Of a stretch of DNA of 64,000 bases, positions 29,598 through 38,871 are shown piece after piece. Each line of letters opens with the position of its first letter. Position 1 is the first letter of the stretch. The position numbers and the translations under genes were made by a program. The notes beneath the pieces were generated by a model, which was not told the origin of the DNA, made no database searches, and saw only the letters and a program-made list of their open reading frames with translations. This stretch comes from Sphingomonas sp. PAMC 26621 (lineage in GTDB: Bacteria > Pseudomonadota > Alphaproteobacteria > Sphingomonadales > Sphingomonadaceae): NCBI RefSeq assembly GCF_000251145.1, contig NZ_AIDW01000021.1, positions 124,001-188,000 on the forward strand, in the 5' to 3' direction.

Positions 29598-30542
29598 ATG
29601 ATGACAATCATGAACACTACAGCGATCGACCAGATTCTCGCAGCGCTCGCGGTGAACGTGAAAGAGTTCGCGGTCTGTGCCTTCACCACGACTTCGGCGA
29701 TCGCGATCGAGCCGCTCGACAAGATAGAAGTTCATTTCGTGCTCGCAGGGACACTCTATCTCGGTCTGGAGGACGGTACCTTCATCACCGCGCCGACTGG
29801 CAGCATGGTCCTGGTGCCGGCGCATGTCAGCCAGGTGATCGGGGGGTCGGCAAGCCCCTCAGATATCTTCAGCCCTGAAGAGACGTGCAGCAAGCGGCGC
29901 GATGGCTTGATGCAGTATGACGCCACGACGGGAAGCGCGAGCAGCGTTCTCGTCGCCTGCGGTCAGATCAAGGCCGACATCGGCGGATCGTTCGGGCCGT
30001 TTGAAGGACTGAAAGCGCCGATCCATTCGCATATCGCCGACGAGCCGGTCGTCGGCGTCGCCTTCTCGACGATCCTTCGTGAAACGGGTGTCGCGTCCCT
30101 GGGAAGCAAGGCGCTGATCGGCGCGCTGATGAAGGCGTGCCTGATTCTGGCGCTGCGTCGCTCCGTCCAGGAGCTCGGCGCACGCAACGTCCTCCCCGGC
30201 CTGTTCGAGCGGCCGTCTCTGGCCCGGGCGGTGGCGCTCGTCGTCGAAGACCCAGCTTCCAGCCATAGCCTGACCGACCTCGCTCGCGCCGCCGGCATGA
30301 GCAGGTCCAAATTCGCAAAAGTCTTTGCAGAGACGTTGGGATCGCCACCGATGGCATTCGTGAACCATGCGCGCCTCGACAAAGCGCGGAACCTGCTTTT
30401 GTCGACCGAGCTTTCGATTGCCGACATCGCCCATCATGTTGGCTTCGCCAGCCGCAGCCATTTCAGTCGCAGCTTTCGCACCGCATTCGGCATCGATCCG
30501 ACCCGGATGCGCCAGAGCGGGGAGGCCCGGGATGCGAGCTAA
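29598..30542 (+). CDS. AraC family transcriptional regulator with cupin-type sensor domain
   Basis: 314 residues from ATG 29598; starts at 29601 and 29610 are also possible. The N-terminal 190 residues form a cupin-like ligand domain (HFVLAGTLYLGLEDG; PIHSHIADEP). The C-terminal 100 residues hold two helix-turn-helix motifs: SLTDLARAAGMSRSKFAKVF and LSIADIAHHVGFASRSHFSRSFR. Divergent from the small membrane ORF and peroxiredoxin, which are its most likely targets. Confidence 0.85.
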   Translation: MMTIMNTTAIDQILAALAVNVKEFAVCAFTTTSAIAIEPLDKIEVHFVLAGTLYLGLEDGTFITAPTGSMVLVPAHVSQVIGGSASPSDIFSPEETCSKRRDGLMQYDATTGSASSVLVACGQIKADIGGSFGPFEGLKAPIHSHIADEPVVGVAFSTILRETGVASLGSKALIGALMKACLILALRRSVQELGARNVLPGLFERPSLARAVALVVEDPASSHSLTDLARAAGMSRSKFAKVFAETLGSPPMAFVNHARLDKARNLLLSTELSIADIAHHVGFASRSHFSRSFRTAFGIDPTRMRQSGEARDAS

Positions 30543-30624
30543 TCCAGAGCCCTCGCCCCTCCGACCGGAATGCGTCCGACGGGGGTGCCGCTGCTCTGCG
30601 CGGGGGTTTGTTTTTGCCGGGGCT

Positions 30625-30650
30625 GTAACCGGCACGCTCGTCTGGCCGAA
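30625..30650 (+). promoter_or_regulatory. SigF-type ECF promoter of sigF-nrsF
   Basis: GTAACC at 30625-30630 and CGAA at 30647-30650 are separated by exactly 16 bases, the promoter form described for Caulobacter SigF. It ends 81 bases before the sigF start, implying autoregulation. Confidence 0.85.
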
Positions 30651-30731
30651 CGACGGGACGTGCAACCCCGACCCCGCCTCGCGTCTCGACCATTCGCCGG
30701 TGCCGCGGCCCCGGCGCCGGGGAGCGCGTCG

Positions 30732-31268
30732 ATGAGCGAGACCATTGACCAGTGGGGCCAGTTGATGGCTGCGGCCCAGGACGGGCATGCCGCCGCCTAT
30801 CGCCGGCTTCTCGACGAAGTCCGGCATTGGCTTAAGGGCTTCTATGCGCGCCGCCTTCCCCCCGCGATGGTGGACGATGCCGTTCAGGAAACGCTGATCG
30901 CAATCCATGAAAAGCGCCACACCTACGATCCCGGAAGGCCGTTCAAGCCGTGGCTGATGGCTGTCGCCCGGTACAAGTGGATCGATCGCCTGCGGTCGAT
31001 GAGCCGCTCGAGAACGGAGGAGCTGCCCGAGGAGATTGCCGTCGACGACCACGAGAGCAGCGTGACCAGCTCGATCGTCCTGGCACGCTTGATGACCGAG
31101 TTGAAACCCGCCCAGGCCGAAGCCATTCGGCTCGTGAAGATCGAGGGTTTTTCGGTCGAGGAGGCTTCCGAGAGGACCGGCCAGTCCGGATCGTTGATCA
31201 AGGTGAACATTCATCGCGGGCTGGCGCGGCTCGCCGCGATTGTTCAGAAGCAAACCGATGTCGAATGA
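30732..31268 (+). CDS. sigF: ECF RNA polymerase sigma factor, SigF type
   Basis: 178 residues with region 2 (DDAVQETLIAIHEKRHTYDPGRPFKPWLMAVARYKWIDRLR-like, residues about 45-95) and region 4 helix-turn-helix (VEEASERTGQSGSLIKVNIHRG, about 145-170). ATG 30732 gives the family length. It overlaps nrsF by 11 bases, the same pairing as Caulobacter sigF-nrsF. It probably directs RNA polymerase to the eight GTAACC-N16-CGAA promoters found in this window and is released when NrsF senses metal or thiol stress. Confidence 0.87.
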   Translation: MSETIDQWGQLMAAAQDGHAAAYRRLLDEVRHWLKGFYARRLPPAMVDDAVQETLIAIHEKRHTYDPGRPFKPWLMAVARYKWIDRLRSMSRSRTEELPEEIAVDDHESSVTSSIVLARLMTELKPAQAEAIRLVKIEGFSVEEASERTGQSGSLIKVNIHRGLARLAAIVQKQTDVE

Positions 31269-31899
31269 TGCACTGATCGATACGCTGGTAGACGATCTTC
31301 GTCCGGTACGCTGGCCGAAGTTCGGCCCCAGGATTGTCATCCTCCTCGCTCTGGCGATCATCGAACTCGTCGCTTTCCTCGCGCTCGGCACGTTGCGGAC
31401 CGATATCGGCGCAGCGCTCGGTCGCGCCGCCTTCTGGTGGAAGATGGCGGGGCTCGGCATTCTCGCGATCCTTGGCATCGGCGTAGCCTTGCGGTCCTTC
31501 AGCCCGGTGTCCTCACCACGAAAGGGGCTTCGTCGCTGGGCGCTTGCGCTTGCGGGGATCGTCCTTGCCGGCGCTTTGCTCAATTTTGCCGGCCTCGGCC
31601 TGGAGGGACTGATGGGGCGACTGATGTGGCGGATGGGTGTCGAATGCCTGACCGTGATGACGGTCCTTTCGGTTCCACCCGTGATTGCGCTCGGATATAT
31701 GATGCGCCGCGGCGCACCCACCGATCATGCGGCAAGCGCAGCCGCCGTCGGCGTTGCCGCGGCGGCGTGGGGCGCCTTCATTTTCGCGTTCCACTGCCCG
31801 AGCGACGATCCCCTCTATATCGTATTCTGGTACGCCCTGGGCTGCCTCGCCATTACGTTGCCGACGCGTGCCCTCCTCCCCTTGCTGTCACGCTGGTAG
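31258..31899 (+). CDS. nrsF: Membrane anti-sigma factor NrsF (DUF1109)
   Basis: 213 residues with six predicted membrane helices, a DUF1109 protein. The N-terminal cytoplasmic segment (MSNDALIDTLVDDLRPV) would hold the sigma factor. Two cysteines in the conserved places of the family (VECL and FHCPSD) are intact; in Caulobacter NrsF such a pair is needed for the response to chromate and cadmium. ATG 31258 overlaps sigF. A paralogue is at 41021. Confidence 0.87.
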   Translation: MSNDALIDTLVDDLRPVRWPKFGPRIVILLALAIIELVAFLALGTLRTDIGAALGRAAFWWKMAGLGILAILGIGVALRSFSPVSSPRKGLRRWALALAGIVLAGALLNFAGLGLEGLMGRLMWRMGVECLTVMTVLSVPPVIALGYMMRRGAPTDHAASAAAVGVAAAAWGAFIFAFHCPSDDPLYIVFWYALGCLAITLPTRALLPLLSRW

Positions 31900-32063
31900 G
31901 ATCGGCCGACGGGCGCGCGCCGCCCCTGTTCGGGCGACGGGCGCGCAAGGCACCGTTGGCGGATCACGGACGAAGATGTCATCGCGACGTCGGGAAGTGC
32001 CGGTTCAGGTTCCAGACCGACGGCGTTGACGACTGAAGCCGTGCCTTCCATAGGGCGCGCGAC

Positions 32064-32126
32064 GGCGATGGATTTCCGCCGGGCGATGGGGCCGAACCGC
32101 TCTGGCAAGAGCTGATGATTCCTACT
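32064..32126 (+). ncRNA. Fluoride riboswitch (crcB motif)
   Basis: GGCGATGG at 32064-32071 pairs with CCGCC at 32077-32081, and a GCTCTGGCAAGAGC hairpin is followed by TGATGATTCCTAC, the conserved 3' strand that forms the pseudoknot. All core elements of the fluoride aptamer are present in order and spacing. It ends 30 bases before the GTG of a CLC-type transporter, so fluoride would switch that gene on. Confidence 0.88.
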
Positions 32127-32154
32127 TGGCGCCGCAAGGCAGCAAGGAGGAATC

Positions 32155-33513
32155 GTGTACGCTCGCTTTCGTACTCTCACTGGCCGGCTGAACGTCTCGG
32201 CGTTCGCGCGTACCCGCCACGGTCATGCCATCTCCATCATGCGCTGGGCGCTGGTCCTGGTCCCGATGGCTGCTCTCGTCGGGACGCTCTGCGCGACCTT
32301 CTTGTGGAGCCTCGACGCCGTTACCCGACTGCGCTTTGCGTGGCCCTGGCTGCTCTACCTGCTGCCGCTGGGCGGCTTTGTTGTCGGGCTGCTCTACCAC
32401 CTGACCGGCCAATCGGTGGAGGGCGGCAACAACCTGATCGTCGACCAGATCCATGAGCCGGGGGGCGGGGTGCCACTGCGGATGGCACCGCTGATCCTCT
32501 TCGGTACGGTGATGACGCATGCGTTCGGCGGTTCGGCCGGGCGTGAAGGCACCGCTGTCCAACTGGGCGGAAGCGTGGCCAGTGGCTTTGGCCGCGCGCT
32601 CAAACTCGATGCGGACGGCACCCGTGTCCTACTGATGGCGGGCATCGCGGCCGGATTCGGCGCGGTGTTCGGTACGCCGATCGCCGGCGCGGTCTTCGCG
32701 CTGGAGGTGCTGGCAATCGGGCGCGTCGAGTATCGCGCGCTGGTGCCATGCCTGGTCGCGGCGCTCGTCGGTGACTGGACGTGTCTCGCCTGGGGCATCC
32801 ACCACGGCGTCTACCGGATCGACGCGCTGGTGCCGGTCGATGCGTTGCTCGTCGCGAAGGCCGCTGTTGCCGGGGTGGCGTTTGGGCTGGTCGGCCTTGC
32901 CTTTGCGGAAGCCAACCATGCGCTCGGCGCATGGCTCAAGCGGCGCGTGCCTTATGGTCCGATGCGCCCGGTCATCGGCGGAATTGCGGTCATCGCGCTG
33001 GTCTCCGTGATCGGCACGCGCGACTATCTCGGCCTTGGCACGCTGGCGGCGATGCCTGATGGCCTCACCATCGCCAGCTTCTTTGGACCTGACACCCACC
33101 CGTGGAGCTGGGCGTTGAAACTGCTGTTCACGGTCGTAACGCTCGGTACCGGCTTCAAGGGTGGCGAGGTAACGCCGCTGTTCTTCATCGGCGCGGCACT
33201 CGGCAACGCGCTTGCCCCCCTGTTCGGCGTCCCGACGGGCGTGTTCGCCGCGCTTGGCTTCGTCGCGCTCTTCGCCGGTGCCGCCAACACCCCCCTCGCC
33301 TGCACCTTCATGGGCATCGAGCTGTTCGGTGCAGCCTATGCCGTGCCGATCGCGGTGGCCTGTTTCGTCTCCTACCTCTGCTCGGGCCACAGCGGCATCT
33401 ACCTGTCGCAGCGGGTCGCCGTGCCGAAGGTGTCGGCGACCGGTCTTCCTCCGAACGCAACCCTGCGCGACGTGCGGGCGCGCCGCGCCAAATCCGATCC
33501 CGTCGGGCGTTAG
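32155..33513 (+). CDS. CLC-type fluoride/proton antiporter (CLC-F)
   Basis: 452 residues, GTG start after AAGGAGG. CLC fold with about 18 helices. The selectivity motifs differ from chloride CLCs: GREGTAVQ in place of GREGP, GGNNLI at the first motif in place of GSGIP, and [10 protein letters not shown] at the third. These changes are those I associate with fluoride exporters (EriC-F), and the fluoride riboswitch directly upstream supports it. It would pump fluoride out using the proton gradient. It sits inside the SigF block but has no SigF motif. Confidence 0.87.
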   Translation: MYARFRTLTGRLNVSAFARTRHGHAISIMRWALVLVPMAALVGTLCATFLWSLDAVTRLRFAWPWLLYLLPLGGFVVGLLYHLTGQSVEGGNNLIVDQIHEPGGGVPLRMAPLILFGTVMTHAFGGSAGREGTAVQLGGSVASGFGRALKLDADGTRVLLMAGIAAGFGAVFGTPIAGAVFALEVLAIGRVEYRALVPCLVAALVGDWTCLAWGIHHGVYRIDALVPVDALLVAKAAVAGVAFGLVGLAFAEANHALGAWLKRRVPYGPMRPVIGGIAVIALVSVIGTRDYLGLGTLAAMPDGLTIASFFGPDTHPWSWALKLLFTVVTLGTGFKGGEVTPLFFIGAALGNALAPLFGVPTGVFAALGFVALFAGAANTPLACTFMGIELFGAAYAVPIAVACFVSYLCSGHSGIYLSQRVAVPKVSATGLPPNATLRDVRARRAKSDPVGR

Positions 33514-33759
33514 CCGTTGCGATTATCCGGCACGGGCGTCGATCGCGCCGATGACGCGCGAGCCAATCTTGCGACGGAATGTGACCGGTTCCTTGTGCAC
33601 GATTCCGAACGCAACACGGGGCCGGGCGTTGGACAACCATCCCGGCTGGAGCTTCAGGCAACGCCCCCCGTGCAGCGACAGCGAGTTTGAAGACGCGCAA
33701 AACCGCCCGGCAGCGTTACGGTGCCGGACGGTTTCGTGCGTAAGGGGGTGGCCGCGCGC

Positions 33760-34038
33760 TCAGCTCGCCGTCGGGGTGAGGCTACCGCCCATCTTTGCGC
33801 ACGACTTGGCGGAGATGTCCTTGAAGCCCTGGCCCTTGCAGTCGTTCTGGCCCTTGCAGTCATGAGTGCCCGACTTGCAGTCCGACTGGCCCTTGCAGGA
33901 ATTGACGCCGTAACAGGGCTGCACCTTGCCCGAAGCGTGCGCACCAGCAGCCTGAGCCGGGCTTACGGAAGCGACACCGGCGAAGGCGAGCATGGCGGCG
34001 GCAGACGCGATGGCAGCGCCGGTCTTGAAGGTCTTCAT
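33760..34038 (-). CDS. bufA2: BufA2-type periplasmic bufferin (metal-binding RiPP precursor)
   Basis: 92 residues: signal peptide to about residue 31 (AQAA), then a Cys-rich core with six cysteines (42, 48, 54, 61, 67, 80) in repeated CKGQxDC units. This is the BufA2 layout. Bufferins are exported peptides whose cysteines are converted to thiooxazoles by a DUF692 enzyme and then bind copper. No bufB follows it; it is divergent from bufA1 and has its own SigF promoter 48 bases upstream. The C-terminal GGSLTPTAS resembles the end of BufA1. Confidence 0.85.
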   Translation of the reverse strand: MKTFKTGAAIASAAAMLAFAGVASVSPAQAAGAHASGKVQPCYGVNSCKGQSDCKSGTHDCKGQNDCKGQGFKDISAKSCAKMGGSLTPTAS

Positions 34039-34086
34039 AGCAAACTCCTGGATTGAGACGTTGTCTTGCCGAGTGGCGCCCAAGAT

Positions 34087-34112
34087 TTCGCCACCCGAAT
34101 ACGGCCGGTTAC
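34087..34112 (-). promoter_or_regulatory. SigF-type promoter of bufA2
   Basis: On the minus strand GTAACC (34112-34107) and CGAA (34090-34087) are 16 bases apart. The -35 element is only 35 bases from the -35 of the divergent bufA1 promoter, so the two are back to back. Confidence 0.88.
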
Positions 34113-34147
34113 AGGCCGGGCATGAAATCTATTCCTTGGATCATCGT

Positions 34148-34173
34148 GTAACCGCGACGCCTGTTCGGGCGGA
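34148..34173 (+). promoter_or_regulatory. SigF-type promoter of bufA1-bufB-bufC-bufD
   Basis: GTAACC at 34148-34153 and CGGA at 34170-34173 with N16. The -10 differs by one base from CGAA, which may make it weaker than the divergent bufA2 promoter. It ends 94 bases before bufA1. Confidence 0.7.
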
Positions 34174-34267
34174 GACGTCGGCATGGTCCGACCCCGTCAG
34201 CCTCCCGGACCATCGTGCGGCGTCCCGTCCTTGGGGCGCCGTACGTGAGGCGGACTGGAGACTTTAC

Positions 34268-34546
34268 ATGAACACGCGTTCCACCACCGCAATCAGCGCC
34301 CTGCTTCTTGCGTCCCTTGCCGCGGGTGCCACCACGGCAGCGCACGCTCAGGCAAGCAAGCCGATGGAAAAATGCTACGGTGTCGCCAAGGCCGGCAAGA
34401 ACGACTGCAAGGCTGGCGCGGGCACAACCTGCGCGGGCACTTCGAAGATCAACTATCAGAAGGATGCCTGGAAGCTCGTACCAGCCGGCACCTGCGCCAA
34501 GATCAAGACTCCCGGCGGCTTCGGCTCGCTCACCCCCGGCGCCTGA
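34268..34546 (+). CDS. bufA1: BufA1-type periplasmic bufferin (DUF2282)
   Basis: 92 residues with a signal peptide ending about AHAQ (residue 28) and a core with four cysteines (36, 47, 55, 76) in the DUF2282 pattern [14 protein letters not shown]...TTCAGTSK...AGTC. It is the substrate of the BufB/BufC maturase next to it; the product is thought to sequester copper in the periplasm. First gene of a four-gene operon, 11 bases ahead of bufB. The C-terminus GFGSLTPGA is close to that of BufA2. Confidence 0.92.
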   Translation: MNTRSTTAISALLLASLAAGATTAAHAQASKPMEKCYGVAKAGKNDCKAGAGTTCAGTSKINYQKDAWKLVPAGTCAKIKTPGGFGSLTPGA

Positions 34547-34557
34547 GGCGCGGTCGG

Positions 34558-35397
34558 ATGATCATGACCGCAGGCCTGGGCTTCAAGCTCGAGCATCTCG
34601 ATGAAGCGTTGACCGCGCGAAACCCGGGCCTGTGGTTCGAGGTGCATGCCGAGAATTATATGGTCGATGGGGGGCCGCGGCTGCGCGCGCTTGCCGCGCT
34701 CGCGGAGCGCTTTGCGATCTCGCTCCACGGCGTCGGCCTCTCGCTGGCGTCGGTGGAACCCCCTGCCGCAGATCACCTCCGCAGGCTGCGCACCCTCTCC
34801 GACCTGATCCGCCCGACCGCCATTTCCGACCATCTCGCATGGCAGAAGTGGGCGGGTGCGCATCACGCCGATTTCCTACCCTTTCCGCGAACGCGCCAGG
34901 CGCTCGACATCACCGCGGGCAACGTCGCGCGCGTGCAGGACGCGCTCGGTCGTTCGATCTTGGTCGAAAACCCCTCGCTCTATGTCGATCTGCCTGGTCA
35001 CGACCTCGACGAGGCGACCTTCCTCGCGGAATTGGCGGCGCGTACGGGATGCGGTCTGCTGGTCGATGTGAACAACATCTTCGTCAGCGCCGCGAACCTG
35101 CGTTTTTCACCGGAGGCCCGGATCGACGCGATCCCGGCCGCGATCGTCGGCGAAATTCACCTGGCCGGCCACCGACCCGACCCCGACCCTGCGAGCGGGT
35201 TGCTGATCGACAGCCACGATGCGCCGGTCTCCGACCCCGTCTGGCTGCTCTATCAGCGCCTGATCGACCGCATCGGCGCGCGTCCGACCCTGATCGAACG
35301 CGACGATGAAATTCCGCCCTTCCAGACGCTGATGCTGATGCTGGAGCGCGACCGCGCCCACCGCCTGCTCGAGCAGAGGATGTCGATCGATGCGTGA
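34558..35397 (+). CDS. bufB: MNIO-family peptide-modifying enzyme BufB (DUF692), copy 1
   Basis: 279-residue TIM-barrel of the multinuclear non-heme iron oxidase family. Metal-ligand motifs in order: LHGVGLSL, SDHLAW, ENPSLY, DVNNIFV, EIHLAGHR, DSHDAPV, ERDDEIP. It oxidatively modifies cysteines of bufferin precursors. Start MIM at 34558, so close to the bufA1 stop that coupling is likely, and it overlaps bufC by 8 bases. Confidence 0.92.
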   Translation: MIMTAGLGFKLEHLDEALTARNPGLWFEVHAENYMVDGGPRLRALAALAERFAISLHGVGLSLASVEPPAADHLRRLRTLSDLIRPTAISDHLAWQKWAGAHHADFLPFPRTRQALDITAGNVARVQDALGRSILVENPSLYVDLPGHDLDEATFLAELAARTGCGLLVDVNNIFVSAANLRFSPEARIDAIPAAIVGEIHLAGHRPDPDPASGLLIDSHDAPVSDPVWLLYQRLIDRIGARPTLIERDDEIPPFQTLMLMLERDRAHRLLEQRMSIDA

Positions 35398-36118
35398 CGC
35401 CGCCGAGTTTCAACACGCCTTCGGCACGATGCTTGCCGCCCCGGATCCGCCGAACGACCCGGCAATGCGGCGCGCGATCGCAATCCACCGCAATACCGCG
35501 CGCAAGGCGGCAAGCGACGCGCTGTTCGCCAATTATCCCGTGACGGCGGCGATGGTGGGAGACGAGGCGTTCTCCGCCTGCGCCGCGTCCTATGTCGAGA
35601 TCGCGCCGCCACGCGAGCCCCGGCTTTGCCTTTATGGCGAGCGGTTCGGCCCCTTCGTCGACGTCTGGACGCCGTTCGCAGAGGCGCCGTATCTCGGCGC
35701 AGTCGCCGGGCTCGAGCGTCTCGTGACCGAGGCGCTGTTCGCAGCAGACCAGCCGCCGCTGGACGCAGCGGCACTTGCGCGGGGCATCGACCCGGAAGCC
35801 GCCCTGCTGTGGCATCCTGCAACGCGGATCGCGCAGGCATCCGTACCCGCTGCGAGCTTGTGGCGTGCGCACCAGCCCGACGCAGGACCCGACGCGTTCG
35901 ACGCGATCCGCTGGGATCAGGAGATCGCGCTGGTCACGCGGCCGGGAGACGCGGTCGAGGTTCGCGTCATCGATGCGCCGACCCAGGCCTTCCTTGCGGG
36001 CAAGACGCTCGCCGAGGCCGCGACCGGTGCGTCACGCGACGGCGGAGACGTTGCGGCGATCTTCGCGCTGCTGCTGTCGGCCGGGGCATTCGTCCAAGAC
36101 ATTCGATGGGGAAAATGA
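35390..36118 (+). CDS. bufC: BufC, DUF2063 partner of BufB, copy 1
   Basis: 242 residues. The N-terminal DUF2063 domain ([34 protein letters not shown]) is a RiPP-recognition-like unit that brings the precursor to BufB; the rest is a less conserved partner domain. It overlaps bufB upstream and ends one base before bufD. A paralogue with the same gene order is at 42657. Confidence 0.9.
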   Translation: MRDAAEFQHAFGTMLAAPDPPNDPAMRRAIAIHRNTARKAASDALFANYPVTAAMVGDEAFSACAASYVEIAPPREPRLCLYGERFGPFVDVWTPFAEAPYLGAVAGLERLVTEALFAADQPPLDAAALARGIDPEAALLWHPATRIAQASVPAASLWRAHQPDAGPDAFDAIRWDQEIALVTRPGDAVEVRVIDAPTQAFLAGKTLAEAATGASRDGGDVAAIFALLLSAGAFVQDIRWGK

Positions 36119-36119
36119 C

Positions 36120-36584
36120 ATGAATCGCTATGCCCGTTTCTGCGCGCAGCTTGACCGGCTTCCCGGTTCGCTCCTGTTGCTGGTGGCACGCTTCGGCGTG
36201 GCGGCGGTGTTCTTCCTGTCGGGGCGGACCAAGGTCGACGGCCTGCTGCACATCACCGACAGCACGTACACGCTCTTCGAGACCGATTACAGGATCCCGC
36301 TGATTCCGCCGCACGTCGCGGCGCATCTGGCGACATATCAGGAGCATCTCTTCCCGATCCTGCTGGTGCTCGGGCTGTTCAACCGGGTTGCGGCCCTGGG
36401 CTTGCTCGGCATGACCACGGTCATCGAGGTGTTCGTCTACCCGGACGCGTGGCCGACGCACCTGAGCTGGGCGGGTCTGCTGCTTCCCATCATTTTTCGT
36501 GGCGGCGGGAAGATTTCGCTCGATCACCTGCTGGGCCTGGACCCGGCGCGCGAGCACAAGGCACGGGACTATGCCGCCGACTGA
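36120..36584 (+). CDS. bufD: BufD, DoxX-family membrane protein
   Basis: 154 residues, four membrane helices of the DoxX fold ([42 protein letters not shown]). DoxX proteins close many DUF692 operons and may supply reducing equivalents or quinone contact; the exact role is unknown. Last gene of the buf operon; its end overlaps the convergent protease-like gene by 16 bases. Confidence 0.85.
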   Translation: MNRYARFCAQLDRLPGSLLLLVARFGVAAVFFLSGRTKVDGLLHITDSTYTLFETDYRIPLIPPHVAAHLATYQEHLFPILLVLGLFNRVAALGLLGMTTVIEVFVYPDAWPTHLSWAGLLLPIIFRGGGKISLDHLLGLDPAREHKARDYAAD

Positions 36585-37564
36585 TCGCCGTCACGCGCCG
36601 TGATCCGTTCGCGCAGTTTCGCCAACGGAGCGCGGTTGTCGAATACCGGCTCGCCATCGGCACCGGGTGAAACCCCGAGCTCCTGAAATAGGTCGACCAG
36701 GTTGGTCGACACGGCGGTTGTCGCGAAGCGGGTGTAGAGGTCGATCAGCGTGGTTGCCCCGATCGCCGCGTCTCCGACCGTCATCAGATGCTCGGGCGAC
36801 CAGCTCGCCGTGTTGCCGCCGCTGACGGAATTGATCCGCCGAAGCGCGTCGCGGAGCGAACGGGTGCCATTCGTGGCCCGATAGATGCTGATCTCGGCGA
36901 GCAGCCAGAACAGCGCTCCGCCCCAATACAGGCGTCCCCAGGCTCGCGTCCCGTCCATGCCCGCGTCGCCGGCCTGCGGATTTCCCTGTGCCATGCCTGC
37001 GACCGCTTCCCTCCATACCGTTTCCGGCGAAAGCTGGCCGATCCGCGCGCGGGCGATCGGCTCGAGATAGGTGGCATTGCCTTCCTGCAGCCAAAGGGCG
37101 CGGCGGGGGAGATCGGGCAAGGCGCTATGGACCAGCTCGTGCACCAGCACCCAGTCACGGTCGAACGCCACGCGGCCGGCGTCCATGCCGACGTGGATCC
37201 GCGTCGCCGAACCCGCGTAGCCGTAGGTCGTGGCATGCCCGACGCGATCGCCAGGTTCGGCGATGATCAGCAAGCCATAATCGCGCACGGGAAACCTGCC
37301 GAAATAAGCCGTCAGCGCCATCGCCGCGGTGCGGATCCAGGACAGTACGGGTCCTCGCGCCAGCCCCGGAGCGCCATCGGCAAAGACGATGGTGATCGTC
37401 CCGCCGCCGATCTTGAGGTCCTGCCCGGGTTGGCTGCGCAGCGCGGCGTACACGGCATCGGGATCGTCATAGATGGGCGCGGTGCCCGCCCCGGCGAGCG
37501 ACGCGCCGTTGGCGGCCACCGCACCCAGGCCAAGCAGGACGGCGCGTCGATCGATCCGGGCCAT
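36569..37564 (-). CDS. Tat-exported HExxH (gluzincin-like) metalloprotease homologue
   Basis: 331 residues. The N-terminus has a twin-arginine-like signal ([16 protein letters not shown]). A zinc site is visible: HELVH at 142-146 and E161 in [12 protein letters not shown] about 15 residues later, the gluzincin pattern (HExxH...E). The rest is similar in style to M1/M61 peptidases, but I cannot place it in a named family. No SigF motif lies upstream. Its convergent overlap with bufD may be just compact packing. Confidence 0.7.
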   Translation of the reverse strand: MARIDRRAVLLGLGAVAANGASLAGAGTAPIYDDPDAVYAALRSQPGQDLKIGGGTITIVFADGAPGLARGPVLSWIRTAAMALTAYFGRFPVRDYGLLIIAEPGDRVGHATTYGYAGSATRIHVGMDAGRVAFDRDWVLVHELVHSALPDLPRRALWLQEGNATYLEPIARARIGQLSPETVWREAVAGMAQGNPQAGDAGMDGTRAWGRLYWGGALFWLLAEISIYRATNGTRSLRDALRRINSVSGGNTASWSPEHLMTVGDAAIGATTLIDLYTRFATTAVSTNLVDLFQELGVSPGADGEPVFDNRAPLAKLRERITARDGDQSAA

Positions 37565-37798
37565 GCCTCACCGCACCACAAGAGCAGCAAACGTCCTGCC
37601 CTGGAAGGAATCGATATCACTAGCGACGCAGGGGGGCCTGAGCGCGCCCAGGCTAACCCGACGTGCTCGCTGCGCCTGAGGCGGTGCGGCGACGAACCTC
37701 CGGGCGGTCAACGGCAAGAAACGAGCGAGGGCCATGATCGGGCTTCCGGGATCGAGGAACGACTGGTGGACCGGTCGCAACGGTGTCAGCGTTACGCC

Positions 37799-38521
37799 TC
37801 AGCTCGCCTTGACGGCTGCAATCACCGGTCCGCCGCGCCCGGCCTGCAGGAACACCGCCGTCGCTAGACCCGGTGCCGCATGCGGAAGCGCATATTTCGC
37901 CGAGGGGCCGGTCCAGTGACCCACCATCGTCAGTTGGCGAACGATGTTCCGGTGCGGGATCGTGCGGCCACCGTTTTCGCCGGCCCTGATCGCGACCTGC
38001 ACGGTTCGCGGGTCGAACGTCGCAACCCAGACATCAGCGCCCCGCGCGGGCGACCGGCCCGCCGCGATGGCGACGGTGCCGCCGCGGATGGCCAATGCAG
38101 GTCCTTCGGCCGAGGCGGTACGGATCGAGGCCTCCAGCTCGCTTCGGTTATTGCCGACGATCGTCCTGTTACCGTTGATCCACACTTGCGGCGTGGCGAC
38201 ATTACCCCGGTGATTGAAGCGGGCGAAGTCCCATTGCCGCTCGGTAAATTCCGGCTTCGCGAAGGTGTCGCGCCAGCCAAGCGTATCCCAGTAGGTGACG
38301 CCGAACGACAGCGCGACGACATCCGGCCGGTCGGCGAGCGCGTTGACGTTCGTATCCGCGGGCGGGCAGCTCGAACAGCCCTGGCTCTGGTACAACTCCA
38401 CCAGCACCGGGCCGCCGTGGCGCAATGCAGCGGGCTGGGTCGCGCCACGGCTGGATTCGACCGCAGCAACGCTTCCGGCGGTTACGGCAAGAAGGGCGAA
38501 AATGACGTAGGGAGTCCGCAT
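37799..38521 (-). CDS. Exported DUF1223 thioredoxin-like protein
   Basis: 240 residues. A signal peptide (to about residue 20) is followed by a thioredoxin-like DUF1223 fold with SQGCSSCPPADTN, a CSSC redox site. ATG 38521 lies 7 bases after AAGGA; an ATG one codon earlier is possible. It probably handles thiols or disulfides in the periplasm. A SigF promoter lies upstream of a small ORF just ahead, so it joins the stress regulon, though function is unproved. Confidence 0.85.
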   Translation of the reverse strand: MRTPYVIFALLAVTAGSVAAVESSRGATQPAALRHGGPVLVELYQSQGCSSCPPADTNVNALADRPDVVALSFGVTYWDTLGWRDTFAKPEFTERQWDFARFNHRGNVATPQVWINGNRTIVGNNRSELEASIRTASAEGPALAIRGGTVAIAAGRSPARGADVWVATFDPRTVQVAIRAGENGGRTIPHRNIVRQLTMVGHWTGPSAKYALPHAAPGLATAVFLQAGRGGPVIAAVKAS

Positions 38522-38535
38522 CATACATTCCTTGG

Positions 38536-38673
38536 TCAGAGTCCCGGCATCGCGGGGGTCATCGTTCCCGCGAACGGAACGACCGCGACCGCCAGCACGG
38601 CATCGCGCGTCGCATCCGAACCGACACAGCGGAGCGCCGCGGAAAGCATCCGTTGGCTGGACTGCGGGTTCAT
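38536..38673 (-). CDS. Small ORF leading the DUF1223 operon
   Basis: 45 residues with AAGGGG 8 bases before its ATG, one possible hydrophobic segment (AVLAVAVVPFAGTMTP) and two SigF-distance signals: it starts 37 bases after the SigF -10. It ends 14 bases before the DUF1223 start. It may be a real small membrane peptide or just a leader. Confidence 0.45.
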   Translation of the reverse strand: MNPQSSQRMLSAALRCVGSDATRDAVLAVAVVPFAGTMTPAMPGL

Positions 38674-38710
38674 CGGGATACCCCTTGAACTCGGGAACGA
38701 TGCCACGGAC

Positions 38711-38736
38711 TTCGCCAGCGCGAACGGTCCGGTTAC
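38711..38736 (-). promoter_or_regulatory. SigF-type promoter of the DUF1223 genes
   Basis: Minus-strand GTAACC (38736-38731), N16, CGAA (38714-38711), an exact match. An adjacent GGTAACC at 38742-38748 forms GGTTAC-AATAA-GGTAACC with it, a palindrome that could also bind a repressor. Confidence 0.85.
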
Positions 38737-38871
38737 AATAAGGTAACCAACATCCGGGGCGGGTTCGGCAGCGCGGCCGCGCACCGCGCACGGTCGACGG
38801 GATGTCGCCTTACACCGTGGCGATACGAAATTCCTCCCGGCTCATCGATCGCCCCTCGGCGTGGCGCGGCT

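Noticed and set aside
37568..37780. Short minus-strand frame in front of the HExxH gene
   Set aside because: No ribosome site, no hydrophobic segment or family; likely random. The 234-base gap otherwise shows nothing.
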